A stretch of DNA of 64,000 nucleotides from CBDAPE01 sp965198325 (GTDB lineage: Bacteria > Pseudomonadota > Alphaproteobacteria > UBA828 > JAPUJA01): the NCBI GenBank assembly GCA_965198325.1, contig CBDAPE010000013.1, positions 124,001-188,000 on the forward strand. The letters run 5' to 3'. Of this stretch, positions 34,297 through 43,006 are shown piece by piece. The notes beneath the pieces are model-generated. The model did no database searches and had not been told where the DNA came from. It saw nothing but the letters and a program-made list of their open reading frames with translations. Both the position numbers and the translations under genes were made by a program. Positions within the stretch are counted from its first letter, which is position 1. Every line of letters starts with the position of its first letter.

Positions 34297-34938
34297 CTAA
34301 TCGGGATCGAGCTCGGAATCCCAGTAGAGGAAGTCGTTCCAGCTCTCGTGCAGGTATGACGGCGGGAAGGAGCGGCCGGTTTCCTGCAGCTCCCAGACCG
34401 ACGGGATGTGGGGTGCGATGTGCGGCCGCAGGCCCGACTCCTCTGGGAGCCGGTTGCCCTTGGCCAGATTGCACCGCGTGCACGCGGTCACCACGTTCTC
34501 CCAGGTTGTCCGGCCGCCCCGGGAGCGTGGCACGACATGGTCGAAGGTGAGATCCTCGGTGGCATAGCCCTTCGAGCAGTACTGGCAGGAAAAGGCGTCG
34601 CGCAGGAAGACGTTGAACCGGGTGAACGCCGGGCGGCGCGCCATGGGCACGTAGGCCTTGAGCGCGACAACGCTGGGCAGGCGGAATGCGATGCTGGGCG
34701 AGTGGACCTGCTGGTCGTATTCCGAGAGAATCTGGACGCGCTCGAGAAACACCGCCTTAATCGCGTCCTGCCAGGGCCAGGTCGACAGCGGAAAGTAGCT
34801 GAGCGGGCGGTAGTCCGCGTTCAGCACGAGGGCGGGGCAGGCATTGAGCGCGAGCGACACTGTCTCGACCGTCTCCCTTCCCGGCGCCGCTCGGGCCGGC
34901 GTTTGTCCGCGTCCCGGCGCCGTCGATACCCCGGACAT
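34297..34938 (-). CDS. HNH endonuclease family protein
   Basis: About 213 aa. The N-terminal half (LVLNADYRPLSYFPLSTWPW) is the usual lead-in of this widespread HNH family. The nuclease core is FSCQYCSKGYATEDLTFDHV, then PRSRGG, NVVTACTRCNLAKGNR, with zinc Cys pairs and the HNH His-Asn-Asn layout. The role is unknown; its broad chromosomal distribution suggests housekeeping rather than restriction. The start is uncertain: ATG at 34938, or TTG two codons earlier. Confidence 0.88.
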   Translation of the reverse strand: MSGVSTAPGRGQTPARAAPGRETVETVSLALNACPALVLNADYRPLSYFPLSTWPWQDAIKAVFLERVQILSEYDQQVHSPSIAFRLPSVVALKAYVPMARRPAFTRFNVFLRDAFSCQYCSKGYATEDLTFDHVVPRSRGGRTTWENVVTACTRCNLAKGNRLPEESGLRPHIAPHIPSVWELQETGRSFPPSYLHESWNDFLYWDSELDPD

Positions 34939-35132
34939 ACCCAAAATAGCGTTGAAATGAAAGAGACAATCTTGCGGCGACGCGCAGCACGCCGGTTCGC
35001 TGACTGTCGGCGACGAGCCGCGTTTTGGGCTGGCCCGGGGCGGGCGGCTTGGCTATCGTGAGCCCGCGATCGCGCTACGGGGGACGCACGGTAGCCATGA
35101 CAGACGCTCGGTGGGGCGCACGGCCCGGAGCC

Positions 35133-35804
35133 TTAATCCACAAGGCCGAACTGTGCTGCCAGGAAGTCGCCGGCGTGGGCGAGAGCCTCCGGGTGAATGC
35201 CGTGGCCGAGTCCCGGAACGATGTGCCACTCGACCGCGAGGCCGGCGTCGCCCAGCGCGCCGGCGGCAGCACTCAGCGCATCGACCGAAACCACCTCGTC
35301 GGCCTGGCCGTGAAACAGCAGACAGGGTGGACGCGAGCGAACCTCCTCCTTCAGCCGTTCGGGCGCGAGCAGCGCCCCGGAGAAGCCGACGATCCCGGCA
35401 CACGGGCTGGGCCGGCGAGGCGCCGTATGAAGCGCCGTCATGGTGCCTTGCGAAAACCCCACGAGCGCGAGCTGGGCGTCGGTCAATCCGTGGCGGGCGA
35501 GCGCGGCGTCGAGATAGCCGTCGAGCATTCCGCGCGCCTGGTCGACACCGGCCTCCATGGCGTCTGCCGCGCGGCTCTTGAGCGAAAACCACTGATAGCC
35601 CATCGGCGCCATGTCGCACGCCTCCGGGCCGTTGGGCGCCACGAAATGTGCGTCCGGCAGGTGGTGCGTCCAGTGGGCGGCCAGCTCGATCAAATCGCCG
35701 CCGTCCGCGCCCAGCCCGTGCAGGAAGACGACGAGCTGGCGGGCGGGTCCACCCGAGGCGGGCGGCTGCTCGGGACCGCTCAGCGCGGCGGCGTCGTCGG
35801 ACAT
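35133..35804 (-). CDS. Phospholipase/carboxylesterase (alpha/beta hydrolase)
   Basis: 223-aa esterase of the carboxylesterase 2 family. The oxyanion loop is VVFLHGLGADGGDLIEL, the nucleophile elbow GFSQGTM (Ser), the Asp is in LFHGQADEVV and the His in GLGHGIHPEAL. It probably cleaves short acyl esters or lysophospholipids in the cytoplasm. There is no clear ribosome site before the ATG at 35804. It is divergent from gluQ with an 83-bp gap. Confidence 0.9.
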   Translation of the reverse strand: MSDDAAALSGPEQPPASGGPARQLVVFLHGLGADGGDLIELAAHWTHHLPDAHFVAPNGPEACDMAPMGYQWFSLKSRAADAMEAGVDQARGMLDGYLDAALARHGLTDAQLALVGFSQGTMTALHTAPRRPSPCAGIVGFSGALLAPERLKEEVRSRPPCLLFHGQADEVVSVDALSAAAGALGDAGLAVEWHIVPGLGHGIHPEALAHAGDFLAAQFGLVD

Positions 35805-35887
35805 GGCGGGGGGGCCTTTGGCAACGGGGTTGAGACGGCTGGCGACTATGGCGGGTGCGCCGCGATCGGGCAAGAGGGACGGCGTCC

Positions 35888-36742
35888 ATGACCGGCGCGG
35901 ACGGCCGAGCGGTCACGACGCGCTTTGCGCCAAGCCCGACAGGCTACATGCATCTGGGCCACGCCTACTCCGCGCTCAGGGGCTATCGCGAAGCCCAGGC
36001 AGCCGGCGGACGCTTTCTCCTGCGCATTGAGGATATCGATTTGGGCCGCGCGCGCGACGAATTCGAGAGCGCGATCTACGAGGATCTCGCCTGGCTTGGG
36101 CTCGAATGGGAGGGCACGGTGCGCCGCCAATCGGAGCATTACGACGATTATGCTGCCGCGCTCGACGAGCTTGCCCGGGCGAGCCTGCTCTATCCCTGCT
36201 TCTGCACCCGCAAGGCGATCCGCGCCGAGATCGAGCAGGCCGACGCCGCACCCCACGGCCCGGACGGCCCGGTCTATCCCGGCACTTGCCGGGGCTTGAG
36301 CCGGAGCAAGCAGAACCGGCGGATGCGCGCGGGCGAGGCCTTCGCACTCCGTCTCGACATGGCCAGGGCGATCGCGGCGGCGGGTCCGCTCGCCTGGACC
36401 GACCGCAGGCGGGGAGCGATCGAGGCGACACCCGCCGCGGCGGGCGACGTGGTGCTCGCGCGAAAGGACGTGCCGACCAGCTATCACCTCGCCGTCACGC
36501 TGGACGATCACCTGCAGGGCGTCACCCTGGTCACCCGCGGCGAAGACCTCTTCGAGGCGACTCACATCCACCGCCTGCTCCAGGCGCTGCTGGGCCTGCG
36601 CACACCGGACTACTACCATCACGGGCTGATCGCCGACACGGAAGGCCGCAGGCTTGCCAAGCGCAACCGGGCGGTCACGCTGCGCACACTCCGGCGCGAG
36701 GGCAAGACGCCCGAGCAGATCCTCGCCATGATCGGCCTGTAG
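35888..36742 (+). CDS. gluQ: Glutamyl-Q tRNA(Asp) synthetase
   Basis: 284-aa class I synthetase fragment-like enzyme that attaches glutamate to queuosine of tRNA-Asp. It has FAPSPTGYMHLGHAYSALRG (HIGH-type motif), zinc Cys in CFCTRKA and YPGTCRG, and RLAKRNRAV in place of the KMSKS loop. There is no anticodon-binding domain, which separates it from GltX. I chose ATG 35888 where homology begins. Confidence 0.94.
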   Translation: MTGADGRAVTTRFAPSPTGYMHLGHAYSALRGYREAQAAGGRFLLRIEDIDLGRARDEFESAIYEDLAWLGLEWEGTVRRQSEHYDDYAAALDELARASLLYPCFCTRKAIRAEIEQADAAPHGPDGPVYPGTCRGLSRSKQNRRMRAGEAFALRLDMARAIAAAGPLAWTDRRRGAIEATPAAAGDVVLARKDVPTSYHLAVTLDDHLQGVTLVTRGEDLFEATHIHRLLQALLGLRTPDYYHHGLIADTEGRRLAKRNRAVTLRTLRREGKTPEQILAMIGL

Positions 36743-36922
36743 GCAGCCTCAGGCCGGCAAGGGAAGACTCGCCAGCGGGCATTTCTACCCGCTATAAAAA
36801 AGGCTGAGTTCGAACGACCGCGGCACCACGGGAAGCGGCGAACCCCGCCCAGCGCCGGATCGTCGAGAAAACCGGGCGGGCGGGCGCGAGTCGGACCGAA
36901 ACCGCAAACGGGAGAGACCACC

Positions 36923-37333
36923 ATGAGCAGCCATGAGAACGCGCGCATCGCCAAGCAGTTTTTCGATCATTTCCTGGCCGACGAGATCGACCAGATGATG
37001 GACATGCAGACCGACGACGTGGTGTGGGACATCTGCGACGGCGCGGCGGCCGACGTGGTGCCCTATTTCGGCACCTGGACCGGCCGCGAAGGCTGCCTCG
37101 CCTGCCTCGAAGCCTATGGCGGCGCGGCGGATCCCCAGGTCTTCGAGATCGACGAGATTCTGGGCGACGAGGGAAAGGGCTTCGTGCTCGGCCACGAAAC
37201 GGTCGTCGCCAAGCCGACGGGCCGATCGTTCACCACCGACTTCACCTTCATGCTCGCGGTGCGCGACGGCAAGGTCGCGGGCATGAAATGCTATATCGAC
37301 AGTGCGGCGCTGGTCGCGGCGTTTAGCGGCTAG
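36923..37333 (+). CDS. NTF2-like (SnoaL-type) protein, tandem copy 1
   Basis: 136-aa single-domain protein. The cone-fold pattern is NARIAKQFFDHFLADEIDQM, DVVWDICDG, VPYFGTWTGREGCLACLEAY and a C-terminal FMLAVRDGKVAGMKCYIDSA. The fold binds small hydrophobic molecules and some members are isomerases or dehydratases. It is first of three paralogues in a row upstream of a CoA-transferase gene. The active-site type cannot be decided by eye. Confidence 0.85.
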   Translation: MSSHENARIAKQFFDHFLADEIDQMMDMQTDDVVWDICDGAAADVVPYFGTWTGREGCLACLEAYGGAADPQVFEIDEILGDEGKGFVLGHETVVAKPTGRSFTTDFTFMLAVRDGKVAGMKCYIDSAALVAAFSG

Positions 37334-37371
37334 CGGCGGCAACCCCCAGGACGAACAACGGGAGCGCAGAC

Positions 37372-37803
37372 ATGGGCGAACAGAAACACCGTCAGGCGGA
37401 CGGGAACAAACAGGTGGTCGCGGACTTCTTCCGCCTGGTTCTGGACGGTGACATGGACGGGGTCATGGCGTGCCAGACCGAGGATTTCGAATGGGCCATC
37501 GCCACCGGGGCTGCGTCCGGCATCGTGCCCTGGTTCCAATCCTGCCAGGGCCGGGACGCAGCGCTTGCGCTGCTCGAGACCTTCGAGGCGGCGGGCGACC
37601 TCGAGGTCTTCGAGATCACCGATTATTACGGCGATGGCGACAAGGTGTTCGCGCTCGGCCGGGAGAAGGTGGCGTCCAAGACCACGGGCAAGAGCTTCGA
37701 GACCGGGCTGTTCTATGTCGCCACCATGCGCGACGGCAAGATCGCGAAGCTCGAGCTGGCCTGCGACACCGCCGCCGCGATGGTCGCGTTCACCGCCGAC
37801 TGA
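37372..37803 (+). CDS. NTF2-like protein, tandem copy 2
   Basis: 143-aa paralogue with NKQVVADFFRLVLDGDMDGV, VPWFQSCQGRDAALALLETF and FYVATMRDGKIAKLELACDT. It keeps the cone-fold spacing of copy 1 but differs through most of the pocket. It lies 38 bp after copy 1 and probably shares its transcript. Function unknown. Confidence 0.85.
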   Translation: MGEQKHRQADGNKQVVADFFRLVLDGDMDGVMACQTEDFEWAIATGAASGIVPWFQSCQGRDAALALLETFEAAGDLEVFEITDYYGDGDKVFALGREKVASKTTGKSFETGLFYVATMRDGKIAKLELACDTAAAMVAFTAD

Positions 37804-37842
37804 AGCGCAGGCACGGCGCGGACCAGCCGCAAACGTCCGCGG

Positions 37843-38256
37843 ATGAGCGATCACCCCAACGCGGCCCTGATCCGCGCCTATACTGATCATTTCGCCAGCG
37901 GCCGGATCGAGGCGATGTTCGCCATGCAGCGGGGCGACGAAATCGTCTGGGACGTCGCCTCGGGCGGGGGCGAGGCCGTCGTGCCCTATCTCGGCCGCTT
38001 CGAGGGCGAGGCGGCGTGCCGGGCCCGGCTCGGGATTTACGACCGGGCCGTCGAACTGGAGAAATTTATCGTCCACGAGGTCCTGGGCGACGGCGGGAAG
38101 GCGGTCGCGATCATCGAGGAGACCATCCGGGTCAAAGCGACGGGCAGGCGCGCGAGGACACCGCTCATCGAGATCACCACCATGCCGGAGGGCTCGATTA
38201 CCGAGGTGCGCGCCTTCTTCGACACGGCGGCGCTGGTCGACGCGTTCAGGGTTTGA
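37843..38256 (+). CDS. NTF2-like protein, tandem copy 3
   Basis: 137-aa paralogue (NAALIRAYTDHFASGRIEAM, VPYLGRFEGEAACRARLGIY, ITEVRAFFDTAALVDAF). It lies 39 bp after copy 2 and 95 bp before the CaiB-family gene. Three tandem members in one transcript suggest successive or alternative substrates of one pathway. Confidence 0.84.
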   Translation: MSDHPNAALIRAYTDHFASGRIEAMFAMQRGDEIVWDVASGGGEAVVPYLGRFEGEAACRARLGIYDRAVELEKFIVHEVLGDGGKAVAIIEETIRVKATGRRARTPLIEITTMPEGSITEVRAFFDTAALVDAFRV

Positions 38257-38351
38257 GGCCCGGGTTTCCATGAAAGCGACGATCCGATAGGATCGCGCCA
38301 AACACGACAGAGGGGCATCACATCGCCCCGACGGGGGGGATTGCCACCATC

Positions 38352-39557
38352 ATGTCCGAGTCCAATGGCGCGCTCGCCGGCTTCAAGATCGTCGACCTCA
38401 CCCGGGTTCTGGCCGGTCCCTCCTGCACGCAGGTGCTGGGCGATCACGGCGCGGACATCGTCAAGGTCGAGCCGCCCACGGGCGACGAAACACGGGTCTG
38501 GGGCCCGCCCTTTCAGGAGGGCGAGGCGGCCTATTTCATCGGGGTCAACCGCAACAAGCGGAGCATCGCCATCGACCTCTCGCGCGCGGAAGGCCATGAG
38601 GTCCTGTTCCGCCTGCTCGAAGACGCGGACCTGTTGATTGAGAATTTCAAGTCCGGCACGATGGAGAAGTGGGGGCTGGGCTATGAAGAGGCCCTGAAGG
38701 AGCGCTATCCGCGGTTGATCTATTGCCGGATCACGGGCTTCGGCACCGACGGGCCGCTCGGCGGCATTCCCGGCTACGACGCCGTCGCCCAAGCGCTCTC
38801 GGGCATGATGAGCATCAACGGCACGGAGGAGACCGGGCCGACCCGTGTCGGCATGCCCATGGCCGATCTGGGCGCCGGATTGATCGCACTCTACGCGATC
38901 ATGATGGCGGCCTATGAGCGAGAGAAATTGGGCAAGGGCCAGTCGATCGAGGTGGCGCTTTACGACGCGGCCTTCAGCCTGCTCCACCCCTTCAACAGCA
39001 ACTTCTTCGCCTCGGGCAAGCGGCCCAAGCGGGTCGGCAACCAGCACCCGAACATCTGCCCCTACGACGTCTATCAGACAGGCACCTGCGCAGTGTTTCT
39101 CGGGGTGGGGAACGACCGTCAGTTTCGCCGCATGTGCGAGATGATGGGAAAGCCGGATCTGGCCGACGATCCGCGCTTCGGCACAAACGCGGAGCGCTCG
39201 GTCAACCGGGACGCGCTCACCGTCGAGCTCGTCGCGCTGTTTGCGGAGACCGACGGCGAGGCGATCTCGGCCCGGCTCGCCGCCATCGGCGTGCCCTGCG
39301 GCGCGGTGCAGGAGATTCCCGAGGTCTGCGAACACCCCCACACGAAACACCGGGAGATGCTCATCGAAGAGGATGGCTATCGCGGCATCGGAATCCCGGC
39401 AAAGCTCGGCCGCACGCCGGGCGGCATGCAGCGCAAGCCGCCCCACTTCGCCCAGCACAACCGCGAGGTGCTCGCCGAGCTCGGCTATTCGGAAGCTGAG
39501 ATCGAGGGACTCATGGTCGCGGGCGTGGTGATCGAGCCCAAGGAGGCGGCGGAGTAG
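38352..39557 (+). CDS. CaiB/BaiF-family CoA-transferase
   Basis: 401-aa class III CoA-transferase moving CoA between carboxylic acids. It shows KIVDLTRVLAGPSCTQVLGD, VKVEPPTGDETR, a catalytic Asp172 in MADLGAGLIAL, and IEVALYDAAFSLL. Family members serve carnitine, formyl/oxalyl, succinyl or terpenoid acids. Here it follows the three NTF2-like genes and precedes an MBL/DUF4336-like gene with a 27-bp gap, suggesting activation of an imported acid. Confidence 0.94.
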   Translation: MSESNGALAGFKIVDLTRVLAGPSCTQVLGDHGADIVKVEPPTGDETRVWGPPFQEGEAAYFIGVNRNKRSIAIDLSRAEGHEVLFRLLEDADLLIENFKSGTMEKWGLGYEEALKERYPRLIYCRITGFGTDGPLGGIPGYDAVAQALSGMMSINGTEETGPTRVGMPMADLGAGLIALYAIMMAAYEREKLGKGQSIEVALYDAAFSLLHPFNSNFFASGKRPKRVGNQHPNICPYDVYQTGTCAVFLGVGNDRQFRRMCEMMGKPDLADDPRFGTNAERSVNRDALTVELVALFAETDGEAISARLAAIGVPCGAVQEIPEVCEHPHTKHREMLIEEDGYRGIGIPAKLGRTPGGMQRKPPHFAQHNREVLAELGYSEAEIEGLMVAGVVIEPKEAAE

Positions 39558-39584
39558 ACCGCCGCCGGCGCCCGGAGAACGATC

Positions 39585-40562
39585 ATGATCGAGCTCTACC
39601 CGCCGGAATTCTTCGCCCAGGCTCAGGACACCTGCTGGTCGATCTTCGCTGCGCCCGACGAGACGCCGGACAAGGTGGCTGCGCTGCTGGCCGACTGGCC
39701 CAAGCGCTTCGCGAGCCATCAACTGGCGGGCGTTCTCACCATGGGGCTGGGCGACTACGCGGCGGGCCGGACCGAGATGGAGCTGGCCCGGGGCTGGGCC
39801 GGGGACGAGGAGGAGGAGTTCGTTTTCGGGCCGGAGCAGTTCGACGGCAAGGAACGGGCTTTGGGCGCGCTTGCAGCCATGGGACCGGACATCTGGAGCG
39901 TCGATTTCGTCTACGACATCATTCCGGGCGGGCCGGTGAAGTTTCAGCAGGTGATGCGGATCATCCGGCTTGCCTCGGGCGGGCTCTGCGTGATCAATCC
40001 GGTAAGCCCCAGTGAGCAGATCAGGAGGCAGGTGGACGCGCTGGGCCCGGTCGAGCTGCTGGTGACCCATACGGGATTTCATTACATGTTCATCGCGCCC
40101 TGGCAGGAGGCCTATCCCGAGGCGAAGCTGATCGGACCCCAGCTTCACCGGGAGAAGCCGGAAGTTCAGCATTTGCGCTATGACGGTTATCTCGACGATG
40201 GGGCACCGTTTGCGCCCGGTGAGATCGAACAGATCCATTTCGACGGCCACGCCTTCGACGAGACCGCGCTCTATCACGCCAAGAGCAAGAGCCTGCTGCT
40301 GACCGACATCGCGGTTTCGACCAAGCAGCCGGCAACAAAATTCTTCGATTTCTACGGCTGGCTGTGGGGCCGGCACCGGGCCTTCGGCTGCCTCGCCTAT
40401 CACCGCTTCCTGACCCAGGACAAGGCCGCGATGAGCGAATCGCTCGGGCGTGTCCAGGCGTGGGATTACAGCCATATTCTGTGCGGCCACGGCCCGGCAG
40501 AGAGGGACGATGCGAAGGCCGCGCTTGCAAGCGCCTGGGACGAGATCCTCTCGTCAATCTAG
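39585..40562 (+). CDS. DUF4336/metallo-hydrolase-like protein
   Basis: 325-aa protein. The C-terminal two thirds resemble an MBL-fold protein of the DUF4336 type: GGLCVINPVSPSEQ, VTHTGFHYMF in place of the usual HxHxDH loop, FDGHAFDETALY, SLLLTDIAV, and a final ILCGHGPAER. The missing HxHxDH motif argues against a normal two-zinc hydrolase. It is last in the NTF2/CoA-transferase run. Substrate unknown. Confidence 0.65.
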   Translation: MIELYPPEFFAQAQDTCWSIFAAPDETPDKVAALLADWPKRFASHQLAGVLTMGLGDYAAGRTEMELARGWAGDEEEEFVFGPEQFDGKERALGALAAMGPDIWSVDFVYDIIPGGPVKFQQVMRIIRLASGGLCVINPVSPSEQIRRQVDALGPVELLVTHTGFHYMFIAPWQEAYPEAKLIGPQLHREKPEVQHLRYDGYLDDGAPFAPGEIEQIHFDGHAFDETALYHAKSKSLLLTDIAVSTKQPATKFFDFYGWLWGRHRAFGCLAYHRFLTQDKAAMSESLGRVQAWDYSHILCGHGPAERDDAKAALASAWDEILSSI

Positions 40563-40634
40563 GCCCCGGACAGGCCGGCTCGGGGCGAGCGACGGGCCCG
40601 GCGGAGAACCCGGCTTCAGGAGTGCGGGGCGGTG

Positions 40635-41365
40635 CTAGAAGGGCTCGACCCAGGGCCTGACGTCGAGTTCGCGGGTCCAGGCGCTGCGCGGCTGGTTGTG
40701 CAGCGCGAGGTAGGTTTCGGCGATGTCGTCGGGCGCGAGAATGCCGTCGGCGGGCCGCTCGGCGATTATCGCGGCAAACTGCTCGCGGATGAACGGCGTG
40801 TCGATCATGCCGTCGACGATGGCATGGGCGACGTGAATCCCCTTGGGCTGCAGCTCGCGCGCGAGGCTCTGGGCGAGCGCCCGCTTGCCGTGCATGCCGG
40901 CGGCGAACGCCGAAAAGCCCGCCCCGCCCCGCCCCGCACACTCGCGGTCGCCCCGGTGAAGATCATGGTGCCGCGGCCCCGGGGCACCATGTGCGCGGCG
41001 ACGGTCTTGCCCATGTGGAAGGCCGACAGGCAGGCCAGCTCCCAGACCTTCAAGAACACCCGCTCGGTGGTCTCGAGAATATCGAACTTGACGTTCGCGC
41101 CGATGTTATGGACCGCGACCTCGATCGGCCCGATGTCGCGCTCGATGCCCTCGACCAGCGCGGTCATCCGCTCCACGCGCCGGGCGTCGGAGCCGAAGCC
41201 GTGGACCGTGCCACCGTCGGCCCGGATGCGCTCGAGCAGGGGCTCGAGCTTGTCTGCGTTCCGGCGCGAGACGCAGACCGTGAGGCCGGCTTTCGCGAAG
41301 CGCCGGGCAACGGCGCCACCGAGCGCGTTGCCGGCACCGACGACCAGGGCGACGGGCTCGCTCAT
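40635..41365 (-). pseudogene. SDR oxidoreductase, frameshifted at a pentanucleotide tract
   Basis: N-terminal frame MSEPVALVVGAGNALGGAVA to FTGATASVRGGAG, then a second frame GMHGKRALAQSLARELQPKG to the end at 40635. Together these make a normal-length SDR. The break is at a (GCCCC)3 tract (40921-40935): with two units instead of three the frame reads through as GAGFSAFAAGMHGKR. Slippage at the repeat is the simplest cause. The usual Tyr of YxxxK is replaced by the AAGMHGK segment, so it is an atypical SDR. It is coupled by ATGA to the upstream VOC gene. Confidence 0.8.
40917..40935. repeat. (GCCCC)n pentanucleotide tract inside an SDR gene
   Basis: Three perfect GCCCC units preceded by GCCC. 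Unit number sets the reading frame of the SDR, so a change of one unit switches it between broken and intact. Confidence 0.85.
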
Positions 41366-41751
41366 GACGCGCCGGCGTCGATCCGCCAGGGCGGGTCGAC
41401 GCGGTTTTCGCCCGCATGGAACAGGCAGAGCCGGTTGCCGTCGGGATCGCGCAGCTCCGCCTCGCGCCACGCCCAGGGCCGATCGGCGGGACCGGAGTCG
41501 AACGCAACGCCTTCCCCGGCCAGCCGAGCGCAGCGCTCGTCCAGATCGTCGCATTCAAAGCAGACCTGAACGCCGGGTCCCCTCGGCAAGGCATCGACCC
41601 GCTCGATCGAGAAGGTCGAGCCGCCCTCGGGACAGACGAAGCGGGCGTAATCGGGCAGGCTGTCGACGATCTGGGTCAGCCCGAGGCGCTTGTAGAACGC
41701 CACCGCGCGCGCGACGTCGAGCGAGGGGACCATGACCTGATTGAGCCGCAT
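41362..41751 (-). CDS. VOC-family protein
   Basis: 129-aa glyoxalase/bleomycin-resistance-like protein: MRLNQVMVPSLDVARAVAFY, LPDYARFVCPEGGSTFSIE, GVQVCFECDDLDERCARL, AELRDPDGNRLCLFHAGENR. The DPDGN turn before the last ligand strand is typical. The Glu/His ligand set appears incomplete, so it may bind without catalysing. I chose ATG 41751, where homology starts. It overlaps the broken SDR by 4 bases. Confidence 0.85.
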   Translation of the reverse strand: MRLNQVMVPSLDVARAVAFYKRLGLTQIVDSLPDYARFVCPEGGSTFSIERVDALPRGPGVQVCFECDDLDERCARLAGEGVAFDSGPADRPWAWREAELRDPDGNRLCLFHAGENRVDPPWRIDAGAS

Positions 41752-41848
41752 GACGGGCCTCTTTTCGGTGTGCCGCCGCCAGCATCGGCGGGAACGCCCG
41801 GCGCCGTCAACGGACCTGAGCCCGGCGGCGGTCGGCTGGGCGATGGGA

Positions 41849-42592
41849 CTATCCCGCCAGATCGGGCCAGCGGGCGGTGAGCCGGGCCGTGATGTCCGCG
41901 AGCGTGGCGGCAAGCAACGCGCGGCCCTTCTCGGGCGTCGCCAGCGAGGGATCGCCGGTGGCGCACGTGGGGTTGTAGGCCGCGCCCGCATCGGGGTCGG
42001 GCGAGAAGCGCATGGGCTTCGGACGTTCGGCTCCCGGCGCGCCGGCACCGGTCGCAGGCTCGGCCCGGTCCATGCGCACCGTGTCCGGCGCGATCGCCAG
42101 CATCATCGAGGTCTCCTGCTCGTCGGCATGGCCGCCGCCTTGCTGCTCGAGCCGGTGCTCCTCGGCCCGCCCCAACTCGCGCAAGTGCAGGATTTCGATC
42201 TCGATGCCTGCCCCGGCGCCGGGGCCCGCGCAGGCCGCCTCGATGGACACCCCGGTATTCAGCACCGCGATCCGCCGGCAGCCCTGATGGACGAAGCCCC
42301 CGATCAGCTCCGCCACGACGGCCTCGAAGGTTTCCGCTTTCAGGCTCTGACTGCCGGGATAATCCACGAAGACCGGATAGTGACCGACGTTGAGCACGGG
42401 CGCGATCAGCACGGGCAGGGTTTCGGCCAGGGCCCGGCCCAGCGCCCGGGCGGTGCGCGCATCGGTATCGAGCGGCAGGTGAAGGCCGTGCTCCTTCGCC
42501 GCGGCGCCGACGGGAAGCACCACGGGCGCGCCCGATTCAAACCATTGGGCGGCCTCGGGCCAGGCGAGGGTTTCGAGCAGCGCGCCCTTCAC
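41849..42592 (-). CDS. Creatininase-family protein
   Basis: 247-aa amidohydrolase-like protein. The metal region reads LPVGAAAKEHGLHLPLDTD, then GHYPVFVDYPGSQSLKAETF, RRIAVLNTGVSIEAA and HADEQETSMMLAIAP. The family cleaves cyclic amides such as creatinine or the N-formyl/amide bonds of cofactor intermediates (MftE-like). The usual NGHGGN block is replaced by NTGVSIE. The GTG start overlaps the TGA of a small membrane-protein gene (GTGA). Substrate unknown. Confidence 0.85.
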   Translation of the reverse strand: MKGALLETLAWPEAAQWFESGAPVVLPVGAAAKEHGLHLPLDTDARTARALGRALAETLPVLIAPVLNVGHYPVFVDYPGSQSLKAETFEAVVAELIGGFVHQGCRRIAVLNTGVSIEAACAGPGAGAGIEIEILHLRELGRAEEHRLEQQGGGHADEQETSMMLAIAPDTVRMDRAEPATGAGAPGAERPKPMRFSPDPDAGAAYNPTCATGDPSLATPEKGRALLAATLADITARLTARWPDLAG

Positions 42593-42909
42593 GGCGCGCT
42601 GTCCCTGCGCGCCCGCAGCGTCGCCGGCCAGTCGACCGTGGCCCGGAGAGCCGCCGGGGCCCGGCGTTCGATCCACTTGCACAACCGGGCGAAGGCGAGG
42701 CCCGCGCCCGCGAGCCAGACGATCGCCCACAGGGCGTCGGTGAGCGCATCGCCCAGGACGAGCGCAAGCAGGACCACGACGACGAGGCCGGCGAGCCCCC
42801 CAGGCGGCATGGCGAGCCATGTTGCGCGCCGGCGGCTCAGGGAAAACGCGGGATCGTCCCAGCGGCCGTGGGCGTCGCGGGGCAGCAGCAAGGGGACCAG
42901 GGCGTCCAC
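42589..42909 (-). CDS. Small membrane protein coupled to the creatininase-family gene
   Basis: 106-aa protein from a GTG start. It has two closely spaced helices (LAGLVVVVLLALVLGDALTD and ALWAIVWLAGAGLAFA) and a basic C-terminus. I do not recognise the family. It overlaps the creatininase-family gene by 4 bases, so the two are translationally coupled, and an anchor or partner role is possible. Confidence 0.6.
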   Translation of the reverse strand: MDALVPLLLPRDAHGRWDDPAFSLSRRRATWLAMPPGGLAGLVVVVLLALVLGDALTDALWAIVWLAGAGLAFARLCKWIERRAPAALRATVDWPATLRARRDSAP

Positions 42910-43006
42910 GGTGCGATCTCCCGACTCGTCGCGATGATTTTTTTGCTACGATAGCGGGAACGGGACGCTCTGTCCCGATGCGCGAGCGGCTAAGGAGACG
43001 ACGGCG

